DNA of 64,000 bases. It comes from Aequoribacter sp003520285 (GTDB lineage: Bacteria; Pseudomonadota; Gammaproteobacteria; Pseudomonadales; Halieaceae). The stretch covers positions 1 to 64,000 of the forward strand of contig CAXAAR010000001.1 in assembly GCA_963966765.1 (NCBI GenBank), given 5' to 3'. Position 1 is the stretch's first letter. Each line of letters starts with the position of its first letter. The notes below the pieces were generated by a model that searched no databases, was not told the origin of the DNA, and saw only the letters and a list, made by a program, of their open reading frames with translations. Below, piece after piece: positions 8,926-17,424 of this stretch. The position numbers and the translations under genes are program-made.

Positions 8926-9524
8926 TCATCAATCTGAATCTGTAATTTTTGTATTGCCAATCTCACTCTCGATTTTACGGTGCCCAGCGGCAAATCGAGC
9001 TCACTCGCCACCTCGGAGTGTGACTTTCCTTCCATGTAGACCTTCGCCAAAATGTGCGCTTGGTCAGGCGGCAGCGTTGACATCATCTGGCGCACACGAT
9101 CTCGGGTACGTCTTTGATGCAACATTGCTGCTGGCTCTTCTCCATCCTGATCCAGCGAGACATCATCTGCCGAAATAGGCGTGTCAAATTTTTGCAAACG
9201 CCGATACAAGTCGGTTCGGCAATTTCTAGCAATGGTGTACACCCAGGTACTCGCAGAGGCCTTGTCTGGATTAAAACCCTCGGCTTTCTGCCACACTTTC
9301 AGCATGACTTCCTGTACCAGCTCGTCAGCATGATTTGCTGACAGCGTTGAACCGGATAGCGCAAAGGCCTTAATGAGCGGCGCAAACTGCTTAAAGAATC
9401 GAGCAAAAGCGGCTCTATCGCGATGCTTCGCAATCGCCCGCAAACACTGACTCCATTCATCTGTCCGGCGCACCGATTCGACACTCGCGGTCTCATCGCC
9501 CGGCTTTTTTGTAACCACTGACAT
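8922..9524 (-). CDS. rpoE: ECF sigma factor, RpoE/ECF11-like, partner of ChrR
   Basis: Extracytoplasmic-function sigma factor with sigma region 2 (ADELVQEVMLKVWQKAEGF and WVYTIARNCRTDLYR) and region 4 (LPPDQAHILAKVYMEGKSHSEVASELD, then GTVKSRVRLA). The frame is open 13 codons further upstream, but the ATG at 9524 has an AAGGA Shine-Dalgarno and gives a 200-residue protein. It is followed directly by its anti-sigma gene. By analogy with Rhodobacter it should drive itself and a photo-oxidative stress set. The symbol follows ChrR-associated usage and is not the E. coli RpoE orthologue. Confidence 0.9.
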   Translation of the reverse strand: MSVVTKKPGDETASVESVRRTDEWSQCLRAIAKHRDRAAFARFFKQFAPLIKAFALSGSTLSANHADELVQEVMLKVWQKAEGFNPDKASASTWVYTIARNCRTDLYRRLQKFDTPISADDVSLDQDGEEPAAMLHQRRTRDRVRQMMSTLPPDQAHILAKVYMEGKSHSEVASELDLPLGTVKSRVRLAIQKLQIQIDE

Positions 9525-9550
9525 ATCCTTGCCTCGGTACATGTCAGAGT

Positions 9551-9579
9551 AGTATACGCACAAGTTAAAGTACGGATCA
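9551..9579 (-). promoter_or_regulatory. Candidate ECF promoter of the rpoE-chrR operon
   Basis: On the minus strand TGATCC (9579-9574) is followed after 17 nt by TATACT (9556-9551), 26 nt before the sigma ATG. TGATC is the -35 core reported for RpoE-ChrR systems, so autoregulation is likely. The -10 could also serve the housekeeping sigma. Confidence 0.5.
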
Positions 9580-9589
9580 CTGTTTTCAT

Positions 9590-9619
9590 TGATCTGATCT
9601 TAAAAACTCGACGTAAGCT
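9590..9619 (+). promoter_or_regulatory. Candidate ECF promoter of the FAD oxidoreductase gene
   Basis: TGATCT (9590-9595), 18 nt, then TAAGCT (9614-9619), upstream of the GTG at 9663. This resembles the TGATC-N18-TAAG pattern of RpoE-ChrR regulated promoters. A second TGATCT overlaps at 9595-9600, with only 13 nt spacing. Confidence 0.5.
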
Positions 9620-9662
9620 ACTCTGTAACAATGAAAATCAATCAGGACAGAGGTCAACCAAA

Positions 9663-10919
9663 GTGAGAGTGGCGGTCGTCGGGTCAGGAATCTCCGGACT
9701 TACATGCGCATATTACTTAAGCAAGCACCATGAAGTGACGGTGTTTGAGGCCTCTCGACGCATCGGTGGACACACGGCAACCGTCGACGTGCAACTGGGG
9801 CCACGCAAGTACGCCATTGACACTGGCTTCATCGCCTACAACGACTGGACCTACCCTAACTTTATTAATTTGCTCAACGAGATTGGGGTCAGCAGCAAGC
9901 CAACCTCAATGGGCTTTAGCGTGAAAGACGCCGCGTCCGGTCTCGAATATTCAGATTATTCACTCAGAACGCTGTTTGCCCAAAAACGCAATTTGTTATC
10001 TCCTAAGTTTTTGCGCATGGTGCTTGATATCGCATCATTTAATAAGCAAGCATTGAAAGATCTTGAGCTGGGACACATCCAACCCCATCAAACACTCGAA
10101 TCATACAGGTGTCAGAAGGGGTTCTCAGACAGCTTCAAGCAATGGTACTTAACACCGATGGCGTCGGCGATCTGGTCTACCCCATGGCGAGACGTCGATG
10201 CTTTGCCGGCACTCTTTGTTTTGCGTCTTTTTAAAAGCCACGGGCTACTCAGCATGTCGAACCGCCCACAGTGGCGGGTTGTTGATGGTGGTTCGCGTGA
10301 GTACCTCGGGCCGCTTACTGCTCGATTTGCGGATCGAATCATCACCAATGCACCCGTCAAAAACGTCTTGCGTCGACCCGATCGCGTGCAATTTACTGCC
10401 GGTGGTGTGGCGCATGAATTTGATCAAATTGTTATTGCCACCCACTCTGATCAAGCGCTTGCTATGCTTGCAGACCCAACCCCACTGGAAGATAGCATCC
10501 TTGGTGCGATCCCTTATCAGCGGAATCACGTCGTACTGCACACCGACAGCCGACTCCTGCCCGCTAACCGAGCGGCGTGGGCGAGTTGGAACTACACTCT
10601 AAAACCAAAGCAAGACCGAGCTGTCGTCACCTACAATATGAATCTCTTGCAGGGACTCCAATCGCCCGAGACCTTCTGCGTCACTTTGAATAACAAAGAT
10701 GACATCAACCCGCATCGAATACTCGGCGAGTTTTACCACGAGCAACCCATTTTTTCGCTCAACAGCGCACTCGCACAGAAACGATGGGGTGAAATCAATG
10801 GCATGAACAATACTTGGTACTGCGGCGCCTACTGGCACAGCGGACTGCACGAAGATGGTGTTTGTAGCGCCCTGAGAATTGCGCAAACGATCCCAGAACG
10901 ACAACAGGCTGCAGCCTGA
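9663..10919 (+). CDS. FAD-dependent amine-oxidase-like oxidoreductase
   Basis: NAD(P)-binding, FAD-dependent protein of the COG2907 type, related to phytoene desaturases and amine oxidases. The 418-residue product starts MRVAVVGSGISGLTCAYYL (dinucleotide-binding GxGxxG), followed by FEASRRIGGHT. Near the C-terminus is WYCGAYWHSGLHEDG, which closes the FAD site. In related genomes this gene usually heads a cluster with a DUF1365 gene and a cyclopropane fatty acid synthase, next to rpoE-chrR; here those partners are absent and a reverse-strand transporter follows. Its substrate is unknown, but a lipid-modifying role under oxidative stress is the usual inference. GTG start with a GGACAGAGG region upstream. 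Confidence 0.87.
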   Translation: MRVAVVGSGISGLTCAYYLSKHHEVTVFEASRRIGGHTATVDVQLGPRKYAIDTGFIAYNDWTYPNFINLLNEIGVSSKPTSMGFSVKDAASGLEYSDYSLRTLFAQKRNLLSPKFLRMVLDIASFNKQALKDLELGHIQPHQTLESYRCQKGFSDSFKQWYLTPMASAIWSTPWRDVDALPALFVLRLFKSHGLLSMSNRPQWRVVDGGSREYLGPLTARFADRIITNAPVKNVLRRPDRVQFTAGGVAHEFDQIVIATHSDQALAMLADPTPLEDSILGAIPYQRNHVVLHTDSRLLPANRAAWASWNYTLKPKQDRAVVTYNMNLLQGLQSPETFCVTLNNKDDINPHRILGEFYHEQPIFSLNSALAQKRWGEINGMNNTWYCGAYWHSGLHEDGVCSALRIAQTIPERQQAAA

Positions 10920-10934
10920 ACACACATGGGGCAG

Positions 10935-11810
10935 TCAGCCCCGCTGTTGCATCAAAAGAGCCGGTACAATCAGTGCAAAGCCCACCAAAGTCGCACCATG
11001 AATCTGTTCGCCCAAGAAGAGTTGAATCAATCCTAATGACAGTAAGGGCGCCAAAAAAATCAAGTTCGCAACTTTGGCTACCTGAGTTGCCCTCTTAAGA
11101 GCCTGCGACCACAGCAGAAAAGTGACGCCCATTTCAAACAAACCAATATAAGTGGCGCTCGCCAGGGCTTGCCATGACAGTGTGACCAACACCCCCGAAC
11201 CCACCAACCACATTAACGCCAGCGGGCTGGCAGCCAGAAACATGGCCGTCAAAGCCACATCGCCCGGCAGCGCCAATCGGGTATTTCCCAACCAAAATAC
11301 AGCCCACAACAAGGTACTTAGGAGCGCCAGCGCCAAGCCCGTGAGGCTGTCAATCGCACCAAAACTGAGCTGCCCCTCGGTGGCTATAACAACAACACCA
11401 AAGTAACCTACCGCCGCCATAAGGGCATCGCGCGCACTAAAGCGCTGCCCAAGAAAAGGCACGGCTAAAATAGAGAGTGTAATCGCCCAGGTATAGTTAA
11501 TGGTTTGCGCTTGCTGAGCTGGGAGTAAATCGTAAGCACGCAACAGCACCGAGTAGTACAGAATAGGATTCAGTAGCCCCATGAAGAGCAGGGTCCACGG
11601 TCGCGCTTTTAACGCATCTTTCAACTCGCCCAAGCGGCCCTGAACCAGTAAATAGGAACACAAGACCAGAGCTGAAACCAGACAAGAGAGCGCCACTAGA
11701 CTATTCACATCGAGGTAGCGCAATGCGAGTTTAAAGGCAGTAGCAACGGTCGACCAAAGTAAGACGGCACTGAGTCCAAGCAGCAAAGCCATTCTTGATT
11801 GCGTCGGCAA
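10935..11810 (-). CDS. EamA/DMT-family transporter
   Basis: Drug/metabolite transporter superfamily membrane protein with ten predicted helices in two EamA repeats, 291 residues. Family marks include LLWSTVATAFKLALRYL near the N-terminus and FLAPLLSLGLIQLFLGEQIH in the second half. The TTG start at 11810 is preferred because AGGAG lies 5 nt upstream; the first in-frame ATG (11792) has no clear Shine-Dalgarno. Substrate unknown. It is convergent with the FAD oxidoreductase and divergent from nhaC. Confidence 0.88.
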   Translation of the reverse strand: MPTQSRMALLLGLSAVLLWSTVATAFKLALRYLDVNSLVALSCLVSALVLCSYLLVQGRLGELKDALKARPWTLLFMGLLNPILYYSVLLRAYDLLPAQQAQTINYTWAITLSILAVPFLGQRFSARDALMAAVGYFGVVVIATEGQLSFGAIDSLTGLALALLSTLLWAVFWLGNTRLALPGDVALTAMFLAASPLALMWLVGSGVLVTLSWQALASATYIGLFEMGVTFLLWSQALKRATQVAKVANLIFLAPLLSLGLIQLFLGEQIHGATLVGFALIVPALLMQQRG

Positions 11811-11897
11811 CTAGACTCCTCCCACACTGAGACTGTACCCCAGAATAAATTTCGGGCATGCTCCACTTCTATTTAACCCACTGGGAGCTTTGACGCC

Positions 11898-13355
11898 GTG
11901 TCTGAACCTGATCGCCCTGATTCTCCCAAACCCATGCCACTCGGCTGGGCATTGTTACCGATCATCTTCTTGATTGCTAGCCTGAGTGGGGCTGTCACCC
12001 TTTTTGGTTCGGATGCTTCTTATGGCGCCAATCAAATTGCTTTGATTCTAGCAGGCTGTTTAACCCTGCTGGTGGGCATTGTCCGCGGCGCCTCCTATAA
12101 AGACCTGCAGCAGGGCTTGATCGAGGGCATCCATGTTGGTCTGGGTCCCATCATGATCTTACTCGCAGTCGGGATGCTGATTGGCACCTGGATCCTATCT
12201 GGCACGGTACCCGCCATGATCTACTATGGCGTTGCGATTATCGATCCAGAATATTTCTACGCGACATCCGCCATCATTTGCGCCGTGGTCGCCATCAGTA
12301 TTGGTAGCTCTTGGACCGTTGCTGGCACCCTCGGGGTTGGCTTGATGGGCATCGCGGGGAGCTTTGATCTCTCCCCTGCCATCACCGCAGGGGCGATTAT
12401 CTCGGGCGCTTATTTTGGAGACAAACTATCACCTCTGTCTGATACCACCAATCTTGCCTCAGCGGTTACTGGTGTCGACTTGTTTTTACATATTCGACAT
12501 ATGCTGTGGACTACTATCCCCGCCTTTGTCATCGCTTGTATCGTCTTTTTCTTCTTGGGTAGTCAGCAAGCCGGACAGCCCGCCGACATCGCGCAACTGC
12601 AGCAAGCACTCGATCAGCAATTTTCGATTGGCCCCCACCTACTGATACCGCTGATAGTCATGCTAGTACTCATTGTAAAACGCATGCCGGCTTATCCAGC
12701 CATTGTCATCAGCGCTCTGGTTGGTGGCTTATTCGCCGCTGTTTTTCAGGGAGAGGCCGCCATCGCAATGGCACAATCCGGTTCGAGCGGAGTACTGGGG
12801 CGGCTGGAAGGTATCTGGAGTGTGCTCTTTAACGGCTTCCAATCGTCTAGTGGCGATCCCTTCTTAGATAAATTACTAAGCAAAGGGGGCATGTCGAGCA
12901 TGCTCAATACGATCTGGCTGATTGTTTGTGCACTGAGCTTCGGCGGCATCTTAGAGCGGACGGGGATACTGGACACGCTGATTAGCGTCGCTTTGCGCAG
13001 AGTCAAAGGCGTGACTTCATTGGTCACCGCGACAGTGACCACCTGTTTTGCGACCAACGTCCTTGCCGCTGATCAGTTTATTGCCATCGCTTTACCCGGG
13101 AAAATGTTCAAACAGGCCTATCACGACCAAGGCTTAGACGAGCTTAATCTCTCGAGAACGCTGGAAGACGCCGGCACTCTGACCTCTGTACTGATACCTT
13201 GGAACACCTGTGGCGCCTACATGACAGCGACGCTGGGCGTAGCCTCTTTTAGCTACGCGCCGTACGCCCTATTCAACATTTTATGCCCTTTACTTGCGAT
13301 TGCTCTGGCAGCCAACCGTATCGGCCAAATGCCTTATCGAGCTGAGTCTCGCTAA
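11898..13355 (+). CDS. nhaC: NhaC-family Na+/H+ antiporter
   Basis: Multi-helix inner-membrane protein of 485 residues that exchanges sodium for protons, fitting a saline habitat. IGSSWTVAGTLGVGLMGIA and SGAYFGDKLSPLSDTTNLA are the hallmark NhaC motifs, the second containing the conserved Asp residues. GTG start. The C-terminal end overlaps the 3' end of epmA by 4 bp (convergent). Some relatives transport malate/lactate in exchange for sodium, so the exact substrate pair is not certain. Confidence 0.9.
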   Translation: MSEPDRPDSPKPMPLGWALLPIIFLIASLSGAVTLFGSDASYGANQIALILAGCLTLLVGIVRGASYKDLQQGLIEGIHVGLGPIMILLAVGMLIGTWILSGTVPAMIYYGVAIIDPEYFYATSAIICAVVAISIGSSWTVAGTLGVGLMGIAGSFDLSPAITAGAIISGAYFGDKLSPLSDTTNLASAVTGVDLFLHIRHMLWTTIPAFVIACIVFFFLGSQQAGQPADIAQLQQALDQQFSIGPHLLIPLIVMLVLIVKRMPAYPAIVISALVGGLFAAVFQGEAAIAMAQSGSSGVLGRLEGIWSVLFNGFQSSSGDPFLDKLLSKGGMSSMLNTIWLIVCALSFGGILERTGILDTLISVALRRVKGVTSLVTATVTTCFATNVLAADQFIAIALPGKMFKQAYHDQGLDELNLSRTLEDAGTLTSVLIPWNTCGAYMTATLGVASFSYAPYALFNILCPLLAIALAANRIGQMPYRAESR

Positions 13356-14281
13356 GCATCTTCCCAAGCCAGAGCTTGGACTGAAGCGAGCTGGTCGTAA
13401 CCGAGAATCATCGCGGCTAAGCGCTCGAAACCGAGCGCCACACCGGCGCAACTTGGCATCTGATCCAAGCACCCCAGCAAGCGCGAATCTGGCAACACAT
13501 CCTCTAATCCTCGATCCTTGCGAATCGATCGATCTGATTCGAAGCGCCGAGCCTGTTCTTTCGCATCGGTGAGCTCCCAGAATCCGTTAGCAAGCTCAAC
13601 ACCGTGAATCACTAACTCAAACCGATGAGCAACAGGCTGTCCGTCTACCGACCCTAAGCGCGCTAGAGCGGCCTGCTCAACGGTAAAATCATAGACCAAC
13701 AGGGCTCTAGTTTGGATCGCGGGCTCGATCGCTGCGACCCACAGAGCGTCTAGCCATGAGCCGCGATGCTCGTCTAGATCCCCGCAAAATCCAAACTGTG
13801 AAGCCGCCGCTTTAAGCTGATCTAATGAGCTCGCATGGGAATCAACGCCAGTGATCTCTCGATACAAATCGGCATGCGATATTCGTTCAATGGCGGGCGC
13901 CTCATCCCAGCAGTGTCGAATTAAGGCTTCGACATCGTCCATTAACTGGTGATGATCGAAACCTAAACGATACCATTCAAGCAACGTGAACTCTGGCGAG
14001 TGCCATTGCCCAACCTCGTCGTCTCGGAACGCGGTAGCAAAGGCATAGATATCACCACTGTTCTGGGCTAATAAACGCTTCAGAGCAAACTCAGGAGATG
14101 TCTGCAAATAGCGACGCTGCCCAGCTAACTCGACTGCGACGGAGTGCAAGGCAGGATCTGTAGTTCCGAACTGACAGGCCATGGGCGCCTGCACTTCGAC
14201 CAGACCTTGCTTTTTGAAATAACGTCGAATCGACGTCCTAAGGGTATCTAATGCCTCGAGCCTAGCGCGCGTACTGACCAC
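13352..14281 (-). CDS. epmA: EpmA, EF-P-(R)-beta-lysine ligase
   Basis: Class II lysyl-tRNA synthetase paralogue (GenX/PoxA) that attaches beta-lysine to a lysine of elongation factor P. The product is 309 residues, lacking the anticodon-binding domain. Class II motif 2 is visible as FATAFRDDEVGQWHSPEFT with LLEWYR. Motif 3 is GVALGFERLAAMILG. GTG start. It lies 6 bp downstream of efp on the same strand, and the beta-lysine-producing epmB is divergent next door. Confidence 0.95.
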   Translation of the reverse strand: MVSTRARLEALDTLRTSIRRYFKKQGLVEVQAPMACQFGTTDPALHSVAVELAGQRRYLQTSPEFALKRLLAQNSGDIYAFATAFRDDEVGQWHSPEFTLLEWYRLGFDHHQLMDDVEALIRHCWDEAPAIERISHADLYREITGVDSHASSLDQLKAAASQFGFCGDLDEHRGSWLDALWVAAIEPAIQTRALLVYDFTVEQAALARLGSVDGQPVAHRFELVIHGVELANGFWELTDAKEQARRFESDRSIRKDRGLEDVLPDSRLLGCLDQMPSCAGVALGFERLAAMILGYDQLASVQALAWEDA

Positions 14282-14287
14282 GAACGT

Positions 14288-14860
14288 CTAAGACTTAGAC
14301 GCCCGTGCCACGTATTCACCCGAACGGGTGTCGACTTTAATGATTTCTCCACGAGTGATAAAAAGCGGCACCTTCACGACTGCGCCCGTGGATAACTTGG
14401 CGGGTTTATTGCCACCCTGCGCGGTATCCCCTTTTAATCCCGGATCCGTCTCAACAATTTCGAGTTCTACAAAGTTTGCAGGCGTTACCGACAGCGGGAT
14501 GCCGTTATAGAAAGTCACCTCGCATGTGTCTTGCTCTTTTAACCACAGGTAGGTGTCACCCACCGCTTTGATATCGGCTTGGTGCTGCTCGAATGAATTG
14601 GGGTCCATGAAGTAATAGAATTCACCGTCGGTATAAAGATATTCCATGGTAAGATCGACAACGTCAGCACCTTCGAGCGACTCACCCGAGCGGAAGGTGC
14701 GCTCCCAGACACGACCCGAAGTTAAGTTTCTTAATTTAACGCGGTTGAAAGCCTGCCCTTTACCGGGCTTTACAAATTCGTTATCCAAGATACTGCAGGG
14801 TTCGTTGTCTAATATTACTTTGAGCCCGGGGCGAAATTCGTTGGTAGAATAGGTAGCCAT
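14288..14860 (-). CDS. efp: Elongation factor P
   Basis: Translation factor that rescues ribosomes stalled at polyproline. The 190-residue product has three beta domains. The modified lysine lies in the loop FVKPGKGQAF (residue 34 region), so it is a lysine-type EF-P to be beta-lysylated by EpmA/EpmB. The ATG start at 14860 gives the standard N-terminus MATYSTNEFRPG. It is co-transcribed with epmA. Confidence 0.98.
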   Translation of the reverse strand: MATYSTNEFRPGLKVILDNEPCSILDNEFVKPGKGQAFNRVKLRNLTSGRVWERTFRSGESLEGADVVDLTMEYLYTDGEFYYFMDPNSFEQHQADIKAVGDTYLWLKEQDTCEVTFYNGIPLSVTPANFVELEIVETDPGLKGDTAQGGNKPAKLSTGAVVKVPLFITRGEIIKVDTRSGEYVARASKS

Positions 14861-14893
14861 ACTCTTTTAGTCTCACATATCGTTAAGGCCGCT

Positions 14894-15916
14894 ATGATAT
14901 CGCACACTTCCCCCCAATGGCAGAGCTGTGAATGGCAATCGCTGTTGCAAACGGCGATCCGCGACTCGGATACGCTGCTCAAGGCCTTGGGACTAGCGGC
15001 CGCAAAGGATCAGATTCGGCCACTTGCAAACCCTGACTTTCCCATTCTCGCACCGCTCCCGTTCGTAGCGCGCATGAAACAAGGTGATCCAAATGATCCC
15101 TTACTCTTGCAGGTGCTCGCCACCTACCAAGAAGTTGAGACTGCAGCAGAGGGCTTACTTGATCCTTTGAATGAGGCAGCGTTCACCCCCGTTCCTGGCC
15201 TCATCCACAAATACCATGGCCGCGTGTTATTACTGACCTCGGGGCGCTGTGCTATTAACTGTCGCTACTGCTTTCGGCGACACAGCGATTACTCTGCAAC
15301 GATCATGACTCCGACACGGAAAGCTGATGTCATCGAGTATCTGCGGACTCACTCAGAGATTTCGGAGGTCATCCTAAGTGGTGGTGATCCACTCCTCCGA
15401 AGCGATGAATCTTTGGCGGAGCTCATTGCCGATTTGGAAACCATTCCTCATATTCGACGCCTGAGAATTCACTCGCGATTGCCGATAGTGATTCCACAGC
15501 GAGTGACCCAAGAACTGTGCCGTGTGTTTCAGCAGAGCCATCTCAAAATCTGTGTGGTGATTCACGCCAATCATCCCCAGGAACTCGACACTCAAGTGGC
15601 TCATGCGATGCACCTGCTCAAATCAGTCGGTGTCACACTCCTCAACCAGTCGGTGGCATTGCAGGGCGTTAATGTCGATGCTGATACACTCGAAGCTCTG
15701 AGCTATCGGCTCTACGATATCGGCGTTCTGCCCTACTATATACACACATTTGATCCGGTTGCAGGTGCGCTCCACTTCGATGCTGGCACAGAGCCCGTGG
15801 TGACGGTTTACCGCTCTTTACAAGAACGACTTCCGGGATACCTGTTACCCAAACTGGTCACTGAGTATCCTGGCCAGCAAGCCAAGACCTTGGTTCCAGT
15901 GACTCCCCTCAACTAA
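14894..15916 (+). CDS. epmB: EpmB, EF-P lysine 2,3-aminomutase
   Basis: Radical SAM and PLP enzyme that turns L-lysine into (R)-beta-lysine for EF-P modification. The 340-residue product has the iron-sulfur motif CAINCRYCFRRH (CxxxCxxC), the glycine-rich SGGDPLL and the lysine-aminomutase region HANHPQEL. It is divergent from efp, separated by 33 bp. AAGG lies 5 nt before the ATG. Confidence 0.96.
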   Translation: MISHTSPQWQSCEWQSLLQTAIRDSDTLLKALGLAAAKDQIRPLANPDFPILAPLPFVARMKQGDPNDPLLLQVLATYQEVETAAEGLLDPLNEAAFTPVPGLIHKYHGRVLLLTSGRCAINCRYCFRRHSDYSATIMTPTRKADVIEYLRTHSEISEVILSGGDPLLRSDESLAELIADLETIPHIRRLRIHSRLPIVIPQRVTQELCRVFQQSHLKICVVIHANHPQELDTQVAHAMHLLKSVGVTLLNQSVALQGVNVDADTLEALSYRLYDIGVLPYYIHTFDPVAGALHFDAGTEPVVTVYRSLQERLPGYLLPKLVTEYPGQQAKTLVPVTPLN

Positions 15917-16089
15917 GCCCCAACACCCGCTCTCGGCGCCGAGGCAATTAACCATCGTGGAACACACTTAAACTGAACGTACTATGACGCGCGTAACAGA
16001 CAGATCTCGGGCTACCGACTTATCAAATTTACTCAGCAGTAAACAACCTAGCGACAATCCTATAGTTTGACTTGTGAGCGCGTGAAATC

Positions 16090-17304
16090 CTAGAGGGGTG
16101 ATTGGTAGCGATCGGAGATACCCAACAGATACAAGATGGCGTCCAATCCCAAGGTAGAAATCGATTGCTCGGCCGCCTCTTGCACCAAAGGCTTCGCCCG
16201 GAATGCAATACCGAGACCCGCTATTGAGAGCATTGGGAGATCGTTGGCACCGTCACCGACAGCGATAACCTGCTGAAGGCTGATGTCTTCTGCCTGAGCG
16301 AGCTGACGTAATAATTGCGCTTTCCTCTCTCCGTCTACCACATCACCGGTGACGCGCCCAGTGACCACCCCGTTCTCAATATCGAGCTCATTTGCAAACA
16401 CGTAGTCTATCCCCAACTGCGCTTGCAGAGCCTTCGCAAAGTAGGTGAAGCCCCCTGAAACAATGGCTGTGCGATAACCTAATCGGCGCAAGACACTAAT
16501 CAAATGGGCGGCACCTTCCGTCACAGGCAAGGTGTGTGCAATGTCCTCGAGCACAGACGCGGGCAGACCTTTTAGAAGAGCGACTCTCTCGCTAAAGCTG
16601 TCTTTAAAATTGAGTTCGCCGCGCATAGCTCGGTCCGTAATCGACATGACCTGCTCACCAACGCCCGCTCGCTTGGCGAGTTCGTCGATCACCTCAGCTT
16701 CTATCAAGGTGGAGTCCATATCGAACACAACCAGCCGACGATTGCGACGATACATATCATCTTGCTGAAAGGCCAAATCGATATCCAGCCGGCTCGCAAC
16801 CGACATCAGCTCACGCCTAAACTGAGCTCTGTCAGCAGTTTGCCCGCGCACGGAAAACTCTACGCAGGCCTTACTTGATGGCGGCACAGGTCCGAGAGGA
16901 ATGCGCCCTGATAAACGCGTGATGCCATCAATATTCAATCCGTGGCGGTACACAACAGCGCCTAGAGCCGCAATATGCTCCGCGCTGACTCGACGCGCAA
17001 GCAGCGTCACAATATAGCGCGGCTGTCCCTGAGCGTTTACCCAGTCGGTGTAGCGATCCTCGGTGACATGTTCCCAATCTAGAGACAGGCCCTCTGATTG
17101 GCACATGACCTCGAGCGATTGCTGTAGTCGCTCGACTCGCTCGCTACTCACGCTCACTAACAAACCAATCGATAATCGATCGTGAATGACTGATTGGCCG
17201 ACATCTAAAATATCGCTTTGATACTCCGCACACAGGGCCATCATCTTCGACGTCAAGCCGGGCACATCTCTCCCAGAAAAGGTAGCTAATATGATCTGAG
17301 ACAA
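16090..17304 (-). CDS. serB: SerB, phosphoserine phosphatase with ACT domains
   Basis: Last step of serine synthesis. The N-terminal 180 residues hold two ACT-like regulatory domains. The HAD-family phosphatase follows with the nucleophile motif VFDMDSTLIEAEVIDELA (about residue 194), SGGFTYFA (motif II) and GDGANDLPML (motif III/IV). The 404 residues match the Pseudomonas-type two-ACT form. It is divergent from the AhpA-like gene, as serB commonly is. About 170 bp between it and epmB (convergent) hold nothing recognised beyond a 12-bp GC palindrome. Confidence 0.96.
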   Translation of the reverse strand: MSQIILATFSGRDVPGLTSKMMALCAEYQSDILDVGQSVIHDRLSIGLLVSVSSERVERLQQSLEVMCQSEGLSLDWEHVTEDRYTDWVNAQGQPRYIVTLLARRVSAEHIAALGAVVYRHGLNIDGITRLSGRIPLGPVPPSSKACVEFSVRGQTADRAQFRRELMSVASRLDIDLAFQQDDMYRRNRRLVVFDMDSTLIEAEVIDELAKRAGVGEQVMSITDRAMRGELNFKDSFSERVALLKGLPASVLEDIAHTLPVTEGAAHLISVLRRLGYRTAIVSGGFTYFAKALQAQLGIDYVFANELDIENGVVTGRVTGDVVDGERKAQLLRQLAQAEDISLQQVIAVGDGANDLPMLSIAGLGIAFRAKPLVQEAAEQSISTLGLDAILYLLGISDRYQSPL

Positions 17305-17424
17305 AAGCGATATCCTCTATATCGGTGAGAGACGTAGTTTACTGGTACCATGCCAAGACACAAGCGTTAGCAGAGTCGCAAATTACGCTTCGGTGAGTTA
17401 TTCTGCAGCAGCTTTGGAGCCCAT

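Noticed and set aside
15932..15943. CTCGGCGCCGAG palindrome between epmB and serB as a terminator
   Set aside because: Perfect palindrome but without a loop and without a following T run; likely incidental.
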